Counted from the first letter of the stretch, positions 29,944-38,839 are shown. The stretch is 64,000 nucleotides of DNA from Candidatus Heimdallarchaeum endolithica (GCA_021513715.1 CP084167.1:1066571-1130570), one strand, 5' to 3'. Notes: generated by a model from the letters alone, not told the origin. Translations and numbers: made by a program.

Positions 29944-30911
29944 TGATGAGTATCACAAATAGATTTATTCAAAAGAACACAATGTTTAACTTAAAAAGAT
30001 TATTTTATATAATCTTAACTTTAGTTTATTTAATAGTTTATTTAGGTGTAGAGTTCGTTGCTCTATTTAAAAAATATGATTATACACATATTAAGCACGC
30101 AGTTATTTATATACTGTCATTTCTAAAATACGTTGATACGTTTTTATACATTATCTTGTTAATCAGTCAAATACCTTTTGTTCTATTAGTGTTAAATGCT
30201 TTAGTTTTACTTTTTCTAAGCTATATCATACCGTTAATCCCTGTTGAAAAAAGAATAAAGCAAATTCTTGGAGGTTATATGTTAAAAATTAAACATGAAA
30301 AATCTTTGATTTTTCAAATGTCTATTTTTAGCGGTTTATTTTCTTGTTTTTTTAACATTTTCTTTATTTTATTACGACAATACAACATTTTACTTTTATC
30401 AGCGACCTATGGAAATAGACTGTTTCTAATTTTAACTCTTTTCTATATTCCACAATTCATCACGTCAATCTTAATGTTACATTTCTATTCTTCGAGCTTT
30501 TTAGATAACTTCTTGCTAAGTATAAAACGAGATATGAATTATGTAGCATATACACTAATAAATATGAAGACTGATACACAACAAAGAGAATTATTTATTC
30601 CAGTAAAACAAATTGAAGATTATATCAAAATGGACAATCGTAATTTAAAAAAGGAACAAGAAATCATTCAAAGGATAGAGAATTGTTTTCTTGACATATT
30701 TTCTGGATCTGGTTTCACTGATTATATTTCTAAGTCAAGAGAGAGAGGAGAGACAGATTTGCCTGACATCGGAGTAACATTTGAAAAAGAAACAATAAAT
30801 AATAATGAATATTTTGTGTTAAAAATAGGAATCAGTGAAGAAAGAGTTGAGTTAATAAAAAGAATACAGGCTGAAATAATAAAATATGTATTAATAACAA
30901 AGATATACTAA
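29943..30911 (+). CDS. Membrane protein translationally coupled to the giant surface protein
   Basis: About 322 residues. Four to five hydrophobic helices occupy the first 200 residues (IILTLVYLIVYLGVEFVALF, then FVLLVLNALVLLFLSYIIPL, and two more), followed by a cytoplasmic part of about 120 residues with a Lys/Glu-rich helix and a small alpha/beta segment. No family recognised. ATG 29943 overlaps the stop of the giant gene (TGATGATG) with GTGGTG just upstream, so it is made together with that protein and is a natural candidate for its membrane anchor, exporter or signalling partner. Role inferred from coupling only. Confidence 0.7.
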   Translation: MMSITNRFIQKNTMFNLKRLFYIILTLVYLIVYLGVEFVALFKKYDYTHIKHAVIYILSFLKYVDTFLYIILLISQIPFVLLVLNALVLLFLSYIIPLIPVEKRIKQILGGYMLKIKHEKSLIFQMSIFSGLFSCFFNIFFILLRQYNILLLSATYGNRLFLILTLFYIPQFITSILMLHFYSSSFLDNFLLSIKRDMNYVAYTLINMKTDTQQRELFIPVKQIEDYIKMDNRNLKKEQEIIQRIENCFLDIFSGSGFTDYISKSRERGETDLPDIGVTFEKETINNNEYFVLKIGISEERVELIKRIQAEIIKYVLITKIY

Positions 30912-31207
30912 CTCTTATTCTTAATAATTCAAATTTATTTTTTTTAATTTTTTATGTAATACTAAACAATTAACACATTATAGTCTTGCTTTCTCTACAT
31001 TTGTTATCATATTATTACTTACTCACAACAAAATTAGAAAATCTTGTTTTACTTTTTTGTACAAGTTAGTAAAAGAGAATAAATGAAGCAAAGAGAATTG
31101 AATTTAGGTTTAAATAGAGAAAAAGAGATAGAATAAGTGATAGAGAAAATTGAACAATTCTTGTTTCATTTGGAGTTAAAAAAGAGAGGGATAACTAATT
31201 TAGTTTC
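30912..31207. other. Gap between two convergent operons, no gene seen
   Basis: AT-rich spacer between the plus-strand giant-protein operon and the minus-strand tubulin-like operon, which meet tail to tail here. There are T-rich runs (for example around 30940-30960) that could end transcription, but no clear hairpin and no convincing reading frame. Confidence 0.4.
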
Positions 31208-33295
31208 TTAAGCTATTACCTCTAATCCTTCTTCAGTTAAATAATTAATTACTTTTTCTCTGAAATTATTGTAATCTATATTCAGCTCATTTATATCTTT
31301 ACCTTGATCTACTTTATCACAGAAATCTTTGAAATAAAACCCCCAAATTTCGAAAGGTGCAGATTTTTTGAAAGTATTGTAAATATTATGAAATGTCTGT
31401 AAAAACTCTTTTTCTGTTGCATTAAGGTCGTTAAAGAATCCACCAAAAAATTCATGGTTTAGCCTGTCAATACACTCTTCAAATTCATTGCCCTCTACCT
31501 TAAGACAGTTTGGTAAATTATGCACACTATCGATAACATCTTTTATTTCTTTAAAGAACTCCGCACCTTTAATCTTAGAACCTAATCTCTTGAATTCTTC
31601 ATAAATTTTGATTAAAGATTTAACAAATAACCAACAAATTTCCAATATAAAGGGGTTTACTATTCCAATGAACACCATATTTGACTTAATATTTGGTGAA
31701 TAATTTTGTGTCAAAGATTCTGAAATATAATTATTGCCTAAACCCAAACCATATTTCTGATATAATTTTTGTTTATTTTTGTTTCCATCGTCAAGTAGTT
31801 CATAAAACTGTTTAGCTAATTTTTGTTCTGCAGTAGATGGTGCAATAATCAATCTTTTTGAATAGTTTTGTGATATAAACTCAAATTTTTCTTTAATTTT
31901 TTTCTTCACTTCTTTGCTTTTAGTATCAGAAAATTTAATCCAAATTACATCCGCAAATGTTTGTTTTGAAAGAGCAATATCCATCCATTGTAATAAATTT
32001 GTATTTTTCATATCTTTAGAATAAAAAACTGCTGGTACAATGATATAATTCCCTTTTAGAGGTCCATAATCCTTATATGTTTTTTCATCAAGCTCGTTCG
32101 GTCTCCTAAATATGTCAGTCGAGCTTATTTTAATATAATCGTTGGCCACTCGTCCTTCAAGAATATCGTTGACATCAAACATCCCAATATTCATTATTGG
32201 AGCGAGAACTAACTTTGTTATTGCTTCATTTATTTGAAAAAGTATATTATCTTCGCACTGAAAAGGATATAATATGTCATAGTTGAATGGAATAATTGTT
32301 TCTTTGATTTTTTTGTTTGTTACAAAGTAATTCATTAAAGTCAAGGGATGTCCTATTTCACAAAACAAAACTCTTTGAAGACCAATTAAACATGAGACTT
32401 CGTCCACATAAGCGCCTTCTCCGAGAATTGAGAAAGCAATAGCTTTCTGTGGGCTCGCTTCTTTATAATGTTGTATTATTTTTAGTGATTCAAAAAATTT
32501 TTTACCTTTATTATTATAGTTTTTGTCATATTTTAAAATAAATGGGTCATGGAGATAAGTAATTAATTTTCCTGTTAAACCAGAACCAGTTCCTCTTCCT
32601 AGTCCGTGAATATAAAAGAATATCGTTGCTTTTTTTTGTATGTCTGTTGTTTCGTCTCCATGCGAATATCTAAATAAATCAGGTGGCCAAAGACGATTAG
32701 AAATATCTTGCTCAAAAAGTTCTGTTTCGCTATAATTTTCAGGATTGAAAAAGTCTTCTGCAACTTTACGACCACCATACCAAAATCCTCCTGCACCCAA
32801 TCTGTCTACAACTGTTGGATCTATACTAATTCCTACAAAATTATACAAAAATTCTTCTTTAATTCTAGTTTTATTTAATAAATCACTTTGCTTTCTAATT
32901 CTTCGTGGAAAATCTTCTGTTGGAGGTTCTGTTTTAACATTCTGTCGCCACCAATTATACGCGTAGACCAAATATTTATTTTCTAAACGATTACTGTTTT
33001 CTGCATCATGAACAGCCCCTTCCAAGGAAGTATTTATAAACCAAGCACCAATAACCTTTGAATTCTTTTGAAATTCAATCTGGTAATTTGATCTAAGTTT
33101 AGCTTCATGATTTAGATAAGTTACCAATACATTGCATCCACAATCACCTACACCAAAAAGCATAGTTGCAGAATTTATATTTGTTTTATGTATTATCCAA
33201 GAATTTTTAATTCCATTTTCATTATTACTATTTTTTTTGAAAATTTTTTTAGTTATCTTTTTAATTGCATCTAGATATGTTTTAAGTTTAACCAT
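31208..33295 (-). CDS. Divergent FtsZ/tubulin-superfamily GTPase
   Basis: 695 residues, about twice FtsZ. Superfamily motifs appear in order: T1 loop MLFGVGDCGCNVL (residues 45-57), VIGAWFINTSLEGA (81-94, like the FtsZ F.AVNTD..AL strand), RLGAGGFWYGGRKVAED (165-181, very close to FtsZ GLGAGxNP..GRKAAEE), the GTP-phosphate T4 loop GLGRGTGSG (231-239), and a T7-like NIGMFDVND (369-377) supplying acidic residues to the next subunit. Residues about 500-695 are an extra C-terminal extension. It should bind GTP and probably polymerise. Too divergent for FtsZ proper; CetZ, FtsZ-like (FtsZl) and tubulin-like (PF13809) families are the alternatives. Last gene of a three-gene operon, after GGAGGT. Confidence 0.82.
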   Translation of the reverse strand: MVKLKTYLDAIKKITKKIFKKNSNNENGIKNSWIIHKTNINSATMLFGVGDCGCNVLVTYLNHEAKLRSNYQIEFQKNSKVIGAWFINTSLEGAVHDAENSNRLENKYLVYAYNWWRQNVKTEPPTEDFPRRIRKQSDLLNKTRIKEEFLYNFVGISIDPTVVDRLGAGGFWYGGRKVAEDFFNPENYSETELFEQDISNRLWPPDLFRYSHGDETTDIQKKATIFFYIHGLGRGTGSGLTGKLITYLHDPFILKYDKNYNNKGKKFFESLKIIQHYKEASPQKAIAFSILGEGAYVDEVSCLIGLQRVLFCEIGHPLTLMNYFVTNKKIKETIIPFNYDILYPFQCEDNILFQINEAITKLVLAPIMNIGMFDVNDILEGRVANDYIKISSTDIFRRPNELDEKTYKDYGPLKGNYIIVPAVFYSKDMKNTNLLQWMDIALSKQTFADVIWIKFSDTKSKEVKKKIKEKFEFISQNYSKRLIIAPSTAEQKLAKQFYELLDDGNKNKQKLYQKYGLGLGNNYISESLTQNYSPNIKSNMVFIGIVNPFILEICWLFVKSLIKIYEEFKRLGSKIKGAEFFKEIKDVIDSVHNLPNCLKVEGNEFEECIDRLNHEFFGGFFNDLNATEKEFLQTFHNIYNTFKKSAPFEIWGFYFKDFCDKVDQGKDINELNIDYNNFREKVINYLTEEGLEVIA

Positions 33296-33302
33296 GTTTG
33301 TT

Positions 33303-35324
33303 TTACCTCCATATTAAGCGACTACTTCTATTCGGTTTTTCCATTTCTTCAATAACAGTCTCCAAAAACTTGTTAATATTCTGATAATTTCCAATCGCAG
33401 AAACTGGATCCTTTAGCATAAGCAATTCTTGATTTACATTGTTAAGATATTTCTTTAAGAAACCAATAAAAATATAATTCAAGCTTCCTTTGTTTCTATC
33501 AATAAATTCCTCTATTTTATTTCGTAAATCAAGATATTTTTGTTTTTCTTGTGATAAACTAGTACTATAATCAGAATCGGTAATCTGAATTGAAATAAGC
33601 AAATCTTTTAAAATTGTTTGAATGTTCTGAGATAAGTCTTTTTTAGATGAAAAGTTTTCATTTGCATTAGCCAATTTAGAAATCGTTTGATCAACAATTT
33701 TTTCTAAATTCGATCCAGTACTACTTTTTCGTTCTTTACTTATTTCCTCAGATATTTTTGTTAGATATTTATCAAATTGTTCTTCTTGGGCTTTTAAGCT
33801 ACGTAATAACTCAGTTTTTTCAGCTATAAACAATTTATAATTAGACTTAATAATATATAAAACAACAGCGATAATTAAAGTATCACTAAATTCATGTTCA
33901 TGCTTGTATTTATTTGCAAAAATATTACTAAAAACTGATAAAAATGAATCTTCCTTTTTAACTGGTAAAAAATTAAAAAACATATCTAAATAGTCTTGAA
34001 ATTCCGTTCTTAACGCTTCATAGGATTCAATTTGATATTTATCTAATTGAGATTCAAAATTTTCCAATATTCCTTCAACTAGAGCGATAATATCATAGAG
34101 TATATTTTTTTCATATTCAATACTCTTTATTGCTTCTAATGCTTTAGTTTCATTCTGTGATATTATTTTTCGAATACCAATTTGTGATAATTGATTGAAA
34201 TCAACTGCTTTTTTGATATCTTCACCAAAACAGTTCTGAATAGTTTTGCAAAGTTTTTCAATATTTTCAAGCTCACTCTGGTTTATCTCAAATTCAAATA
34301 AGTGTCCAATTGCTTTTTCTGGTGTGAAATATGTTAACTCCTGAAATGATTCTAAAATATCCTCACTGATAATTATTTTTTCTTTCAGAAACCTATTTTT
34401 AATTGAAGAAAGATTTTTTTCTAAAATTTCAATTCGTTTTCCTAATGAGCTAGTCTCTAGTTTCTCATCTATAACCATATCTTTAACGATGTCAGAAAGT
34501 AATTTAGAGTAGTTTATCAATAACTCAAGAAAGGAGATAATTAACTTTTGAGAACAAAAAATAAAAGGATAAAAATCACCTGTATTACTTTTGTCCGCTA
34601 TTGAACGTAATTTATCATGATCATCCAAAATGTAACTTGAACCGTTGCTAATTTCTCGAAAGGTCGCAATAATACTAGATAGATATCTAGAGATATCTTT
34701 CATTACATTATGTATTTTATTCATTTCTCTATTTATTTCTTTTAAGTTTTTTGAACTAACAATTTCTTGATATTCACTATCTGATGAAATATCAGAACGA
34801 GAAATTTCCTCTTGATCTTCATCATACTCATCGGATTCATCCCTAACAGTTTCACTAGTGAGTCTAAAAGAATCAGAAACCATAGTATCGGATACTGAGG
34901 TAGCATCATCAGAAGTATTATGACCTACTAAAATATTCGTTATTTCTGTTTTTAGTGTTTGAAGGAAATTTATATCTTGTTTCTTTTGCTCTTCGATTTT
35001 TAAAATTAGCTTTTCTGACAACTCAAATAATTTTTCACAAAGTTTCTTAGGATTTTTTGCCATTTTTTCATCCTTTAAATTCAGTTTATCATCAATATTA
35101 TTCTTAAGTAATTCAATAATTCTCATTGAAGCATCAGATATGGTATTTCCATATAAGTGTTCAATGAAACTATCTTCAACTGAAATATTGTCTAAGTTAT
35201 AATCACTAATTAATCTTGAAAACAAACGTTTTAAAAGCTCTAGATCCTGCTTTTTTGTTAAGAGAAACTTGTACCCAAAAATTGTTAATTTCAATTTTTC
35301 TTTATTATATTTGACAATTTTCAT
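33303..35324 (-). CDS. Coiled-coil protein, tubulin-operon partner
   Basis: 673 residues, mostly helical, no signal or membrane helix. Residues 1-125 are a mixed N-terminal part. Residues about 135-190 are a Ser/Asp/Glu-rich, probably disordered linker (SDDATSVSDTMVSDS, DEYDEDQEEISRSD). The rest is a series of long helices with heptad-like spacing. No known family recognised. ATG 35324 follows GGATGTGAT. It overlaps the end of the upstream gene by one base and ends 7 bases before the tubulin-like gene, so the three proteins are made together. By position it is a likely filament adaptor, regulator or membrane linker for the GTPase. Confidence 0.65.
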   Translation of the reverse strand: MKIVKYNKEKLKLTIFGYKFLLTKKQDLELLKRLFSRLISDYNLDNISVEDSFIEHLYGNTISDASMRIIELLKNNIDDKLNLKDEKMAKNPKKLCEKLFELSEKLILKIEEQKKQDINFLQTLKTEITNILVGHNTSDDATSVSDTMVSDSFRLTSETVRDESDEYDEDQEEISRSDISSDSEYQEIVSSKNLKEINREMNKIHNVMKDISRYLSSIIATFREISNGSSYILDDHDKLRSIADKSNTGDFYPFIFCSQKLIISFLELLINYSKLLSDIVKDMVIDEKLETSSLGKRIEILEKNLSSIKNRFLKEKIIISEDILESFQELTYFTPEKAIGHLFEFEINQSELENIEKLCKTIQNCFGEDIKKAVDFNQLSQIGIRKIISQNETKALEAIKSIEYEKNILYDIIALVEGILENFESQLDKYQIESYEALRTEFQDYLDMFFNFLPVKKEDSFLSVFSNIFANKYKHEHEFSDTLIIAVVLYIIKSNYKLFIAEKTELLRSLKAQEEQFDKYLTKISEEISKERKSSTGSNLEKIVDQTISKLANANENFSSKKDLSQNIQTILKDLLISIQITDSDYSTSLSQEKQKYLDLRNKIEEFIDRNKGSLNYIFIGFLKKYLNNVNQELLMLKDPVSAIGNYQNINKFLETVIEEMEKPNRSSRLIWR

Positions 35325-35953
35325 TAAATCACATCCAATATTTTTTTGAGGTTTTTATCAAATTTAGATAAATATCTAGAAACTTTTTTTAATTCTTCTT
35401 TCAGTTCTTTGTTTTTCTTATTCAGTTCTTTGTTTTTCTCACTCAGTTCTTCGTTTATCTTATTCAGCTCTTCGTTTTTCTTATTCAGTTTCTTTATCTT
35501 ATTCAGCTCTTCATTTTTCTCACTCAGTTCTTCGTTTATCTTATTCAGCTCTTCGTTTTTCTCAGTCAGTTCTTCGCTTATCTTATTCAGTTCTTTGTTT
35601 TTCTCACTCAGTTCTTCGTTTATCTTATTCAGCTCTTCGTTTTTCTCACTCAGTTCTTTGATCATTTTTACTTTTTTATACTTTAACTCATTTACCTGTT
35701 GAGATAACTCAGAACGCGCAGACTCTGACCCATTTTCTTCTTGAGTTAACTCAGAACGCGCAGACTCTGACCCATTTTCTTCTTGAGTTAACTCAGAACG
35801 CGCAGACTCTAACTCACTTTCTTCTTGAGTTAACTCAGAATTCGCAGACTCTAACTCACTTTCTTCTTGAGTTAACTCAGAATTCGCAGACTCTAACTCA
35901 CTTTCTTCTCGAGATAATTCAGAATTATTGTTGGAAATTTTATTCACCACCAA
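35324..35953 (-). CDS. Repeat-rich coiled-coil protein, first gene of tubulin-like operon
   Basis: About 209 residues built of two arrays of 14-residue units. Residues 11-80 hold five copies of SELTQEESELESAN or variants with a partial sixth. Residues about 98-190 repeat EELSEKNEELNKIN. Both repeat lengths equal two heptads, so the protein should form a long, highly charged coiled-coil rod. ATT 35941 may be the true start: GGTGGTGA (35947-35954) is an ideal ribosome binding site five bases before it, whereas both GTG codons lie inside that site. Heads the three-gene operon with the coiled-coil and tubulin-superfamily proteins. No family; low-complexity sequence makes homology searches unreliable. 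Confidence 0.6.
   Translation of the reverse strand: MVVNKISNNNSELSREESELESANSELTQEESELESANSELTQEESELESARSELTQEENGSESARSELTQEENGSESARSELSQQVNELKYKKVKMIKELSEKNEELNKINEELSEKNKELNKISEELTEKNEELNKINEELSEKNEELNKIKKLNKKNEELNKINEELSEKNKELNKKNKELKEELKKVSRYLSKFDKNLKKILDVI
35400..35923. repeat. Two adjoining arrays of 42-bp coding tandem repeats
   Basis: Within the 209-residue gene, 35672-35923 holds about six 42-bp units (some exactly identical, with AACGCGCAGACTCTGACCCA) and about 35400-35660 a second family of 42-bp units (TTATCTTATTCAGCTCTTCG core). Near-identity at DNA level, not only protein level, implies recent expansion or ongoing gene conversion. Confidence 0.85.
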
Positions 35954-36239
35954 TATAAATCAGTTTAGTATAAATACTCATAATCTAGTAATTAATCTTT
36001 CTACTTTATCTTTGTACTAATTGTTCCTCGATTGAGAAATAATGCATTAATTAAAAAACCACAAATAACTTTTAAATTTTATGGGATTTTGATCTAGTTT
36101 GCTTTCATACAGAATTTGGTTATAAACAAGTAAATAAGTGAAAAATAAACGAGTAAAATCTGGGCTTTATAACCTTTTCCTATTTTAGTATTTGTCTTAG
36201 TGCTTTTGAATACCTAATAACTTTTGATATTTTTTAAAT
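35954..36239. other. Operon leader/promoter area, no gene seen
   Basis: AT-rich spacer upstream of the tubulin-like operon. On the minus strand a TATTTATA stretch near 35970-35985 could be its TATA box. Nothing else is recognisable before the candidate RNA gene. Confidence 0.35.
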
Positions 36240-36406
36240 TTTTTAGGAACCAAGCCGCTTATGGTCGCCACTAACAGAGGAAAAATTGTTTGGGTCTTTA
36301 CGTCTTTTTGGTATCCAATGGTGAGTTGTTCAATATAGAACTAGTTTTAAATTAAACAATTCATTGCCACATTTGGGATTCCGCTGGTCCAACCAACCCG
36401 TCTGTC
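36240..36406 (-). ncRNA. Candidate structured non-coding RNA
   Basis: An island much richer in G and C than its surroundings, with no reading frame. Nested helices can be drawn: GGACCAGC (from 36390-36383) with GCTTGGTTCC (36255-36246), GGATTCC with GGTATCC, ATTG plus AACAATTC with GAGTTGTT plus CAAT around an AT-rich hairpin. A very good TATA box (CTATAAATAG, 36429-36438) on the minus strand predicts a start near 36406, exactly at the edge of the GC-rich island (GACAGACGGGTTGG). I could not match it to 5S, SRP or RNase P RNA. The opposite strand, which ends in a T-run at 36405-36411, is a less likely alternative. Confidence 0.45.
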
Positions 36407-36428
36407 TTTTTTCATTCTCTTTCAGAGC

Positions 36429-36438
36429 TATTTATAGT
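36429..36438 (-). promoter_or_regulatory. TATA box of candidate ncRNA
   Basis: CTATAAATAG on the minus strand, about 27 bases before the predicted RNA start at 36406. It is one of the closest matches to the archaeal TATA consensus in the window. Confidence 0.45.
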
Positions 36439-36582
36439 TCTTAACATCTCTCAAGTTTTCTTACCATCTTTAAGCTATTAGTACATTCTTCTTCTCCACC
36501 AGTTTCTCAGACTTTCTCTATTTATTCCTTTTCACACGGAAAGTAGTTCAACTATATATTATCAATAAATTGTATCAGAAAT

Positions 36583-36590
36583 ATTTATAA
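36583..36590 (+). promoter_or_regulatory. TATA box for the gene at 36619
   Basis: TTTATAAA centred about 32 bases before ATG 36619, predicting a transcript with a leader of only a few bases. It supports ATG 36619 over the TTG at 36598. Confidence 0.45.
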
Positions 36591-36618
36591 ATTTTAATTG
36601 GTAGTATTTTTGATTGGT

Positions 36619-37314
36619 ATGAGCAGAAAAACAGTCAGGCTAGATGCTAGGAAGCAACAAGAAAATGCAATAAGAGCACTTAAATTACAACTTAAAAGTT
36701 ACAATAAGCTATTAGATCGCAGAGAAGAATTCAATAAAACGTTTAAAGGGTTAGGAATTAAAAGGATTAAAAGTTCAACAGACTTTGATGACCCAAAAAG
36801 AGTTAGTATTAGAGAACTTACTGCAAAATTAAAAACAAATAATAAAAGAGGGCAACTTGAGTTAATAAAAAAAATCCAAGAAAAGTACAATGAAATTGAT
36901 AAAGGGGAGAGTTATTCTGATACTTTTTCTGAAGAGGAAAAACAGATATTACAAGATGCTTTAATAGATGCAGCAGACAATTTCATTGAAAGGTTTAAAC
37001 CTGGTTTAGAAATTGAAGGATTTATTATAGAGGAAAGAAAGGTATTAGATTCATTTAAAAAGAACTGGATAATAAAAGCTTCAAAAGATGATCAAATATT
37101 AACAACATATATAACAATTTTAGATGATGGCTCGATTTGGATAAGACAAGAAGAAAATTATGAACAGAATGTTTGCAAGGGTTTTGTTAAAAGAATCTAC
37201 GATATTTGGCAAGATGAAGTTTTTGATGCAACGCTTTTAGCTATTGAACAGTTAGCAGAGGAAGAAGAAACTGAAAGTGAAGAAGTAAGTCAAGTAGAAT
37301 ATGAACTTTCATAA
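36619..37314 (+). CDS. Unknown soluble protein
   Basis: 231 residues. A basic helical N-terminus (MSRKTVRLDARKQQENAIRA and on to about residue 110) is followed by an alpha/beta part with WIIKASKDDQILTTYITILD and a strongly acidic C-terminal tail (EEEETESEEVSQVE). No membrane segment or known family seen. The TATA box at 36583-36590 favours this short-leader start. The next gene follows after about 25 bases on the same strand and may be co-transcribed. It lies directly opposite the candidate RNA and tubulin-like operon, so sharing a control region with them is possible. Confidence 0.6.
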   Translation: MSRKTVRLDARKQQENAIRALKLQLKSYNKLLDRREEFNKTFKGLGIKRIKSSTDFDDPKRVSIRELTAKLKTNNKRGQLELIKKIQEKYNEIDKGESYSDTFSEEEKQILQDALIDAADNFIERFKPGLEIEGFIIEERKVLDSFKKNWIIKASKDDQILTTYITILDDGSIWIRQEENYEQNVCKGFVKRIYDIWQDEVFDATLLAIEQLAEEEETESEEVSQVEYELS

Positions 37315-37339
37315 GAATTAATTTAATTAGGGGATCAAC

Positions 37340-37855
37340 ATAATAAGCTATTATCATTCTTTTTTTGGTGAAACTATTGATTTTAATATAAATCTTCTCA
37401 TAAGTGAATACTTAAATCTGCATAGTCTTTTTTCCAAATCCCAAGATAGCCATAAAAAAAGTAAAGAAATAAGTAATAACGAAATCAACAATCTATATTA
37501 CCAGTTGATTGATTCCTTAAGATGTAATATTATAAGAGAGCTCTCATCGTTTTCTAGCAATACAATCGAATTGTTTGGAAAACGCCAGATATGGCTCTTT
37601 TTGGGAGAAAAAGCCAGCTACATTGGTTTTCTTTCTCCTAATTGTGACTTTTCATTGACTTCCAATTACTCACATAGTAAAATAATACAGTCAGAAGATT
37701 TAGTTAGTAAGATCAATAATTCATTAATCACTACTGTAGAAAAAACAATCGAAGAATTTGTAAATGAAAAATGTTCTATTTTGGATGAACAAATAATTTT
37801 TGAACTAATAAAAATTATAAGATTAAAACAATCATTTAGAAGAATATTTTGTTAG
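37340..37855 (+). CDS. Unknown protein, non-ATG start
   Basis: The frame is open from 37331 (after a TAG at 37328-37330) to the stop at 37855, about 170 codons. No ATG, GTG or TTG occurs before TTG 37505, which would leave only 116 residues and no binding site. GGGGATC at 37330-37336 resembles a ribosome binding site and points to an ATA codon at 37340 or 37343. The reading YYHSFFGETIDFNINLLI upstream of 37505 looks like real coding sequence. No family is recognised. The 16-base gap after the previous gene's stop suggests one transcript. The start assignment is tentative. Confidence 0.5.
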   Translation: MISYYHSFFGETIDFNINLLISEYLNLHSLFSKSQDSHKKSKEISNNEINNLYYQLIDSLRCNIIRELSSFSSNTIELFGKRQIWLFLGEKASYIGFLSPNCDFSLTSNYSHSKIIQSEDLVSKINNSLITTVEKTIEEFVNEKCSILDEQIIFELIKIIRLKQSFRRIFC

Positions 37856-37864
37856 TTGATAATA

Positions 37865-38839
37865 ATGATTATTGCTAGTGGGCCTTTTCAAGAATTGGAT
37901 GAAATGAGAATACAATGTAATATATGTCCCCACAACTGTGTACTTAAAAATGGAGAAACAGGTTTATGTAAAGAAAAAATAAACATTGAAAATTCGTTAT
38001 ATACGTTAAATTTTCGAGAGATTACAATAGCTGAACCTAGACCTATAGAACAAACACCTTTTTTTGAGTTTTATCAAGAAACAACAGCTCTCAATTTAGG
38101 TGGATATTCATGTAATTTTTGGTGCCCTTTTTGTTTAAATTATGAAATCAGCTACAACACTTCTTCTGATTTACGTAGCAAAACTTTTTCTAATAACGAT
38201 ATTTTGAAACTTGTTAAAGAAACAAATAGTAAGGGAGTTGTTTTTACTTTTAACGAACCGGCAATTATGCATGAAACAGTAATAGATATTTTTTCGTTTA
38301 TAAAAAGAGTTGATTCATCTATTTACACAGCAATTCACTCAAATGGTTTTATGAGTAAAAAAGTAATTGATTTAATTATAAAATATACTGATGGATTTGT
38401 TTTTGACATTAAAGGAGATGATAGTTTTTATCTACAAATGAGCGCAACATTTGACAGTATATGGAACAATATTAGAAAGATTAACAACAAAAAAAGACAT
38501 TTAGAACTTGTAATTCCATTGTTTACAGAATTTATGAACGATAACACAATAACAAAGATAATGAATAAATTAATTAATGACAATATAAACTGCCCAATCA
38601 TAATCTTAAAAGGAAGACCAATAACAAAATACAATAACTTTACCCAAGTTAGTCAAAAAAAGGCAGAGGATATCGTAAAGTTATTTAAAGAAAATGGTTT
38701 TCATGAAAGTTATCTAATGGGATTTCCTGGTTCTAAATATGAATCTTCTTATTGTAAAAAATGTGGAAAAATCACTTTATACAGGTACGATGCTGTACCT
38801 ATGTTCAGAGAAGATATTGATTATTGCAAATGTAAATGA
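37865..38839 (+). CDS. Radical SAM protein, AmmeMemoRadiSam/PflA-like (AmrS-like)
   Basis: About 324 residues. The N-terminal CNICPHNCVLKNGETGLC is the Cys-rich lead-in seen in AmrS and pyruvate-formate-lyase-activase-like proteins. The iron-sulfur site is CNFWCPFC (CX3CX2C), followed by FTFNEPAIM and IHSNGF typical of the barrel. A C-terminal CKKCGK...CKC may bind another metal. These enzymes cleave S-adenosylmethionine to make a radical; the substrate of this subgroup is uncertain. Partner families AMMECR1 and Memo are not seen next door. Start ATG 37865 rather than TTG 37856, with GTTGAT upstream. Its 3' end overlaps the convergent endonuclease V gene by 19 bases. Confidence 0.8.
   Translation: MIIASGPFQELDEMRIQCNICPHNCVLKNGETGLCKEKINIENSLYTLNFREITIAEPRPIEQTPFFEFYQETTALNLGGYSCNFWCPFCLNYEISYNTSSDLRSKTFSNNDILKLVKETNSKGVVFTFNEPAIMHETVIDIFSFIKRVDSSIYTAIHSNGFMSKKVIDLIIKYTDGFVFDIKGDDSFYLQMSATFDSIWNNIRKINNKKRHLELVIPLFTEFMNDNTITKIMNKLINDNINCPIIILKGRPITKYNNFTQVSQKKAEDIVKLFKENGFHESYLMGFPGSKYESSYCKKCGKITLYRYDAVPMFREDIDYCKCK

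Noticed and set aside
31208..33295. Cell-division FtsZ or eukaryote-like tubulin
   Set aside because: Length about 695, altered T1/T4/T7 loops and operon with coiled-coil proteins rather than division genes argue for a separate family.
35346..35702. 118-codon plus-strand frame of Ser/Phe/Leu repeats
   Set aside because: It is the antisense shadow of the EELNKINEELSEKN repeat array on the other strand.
36246..36275. Possible 5S rRNA (minus strand GGCGACCATAAGCGG resembles the 5S 5' arm)
   Set aside because: The resemblance stops after about 15 bases; the conserved GAAC/GGAAG core and the closing 3' arm are missing.
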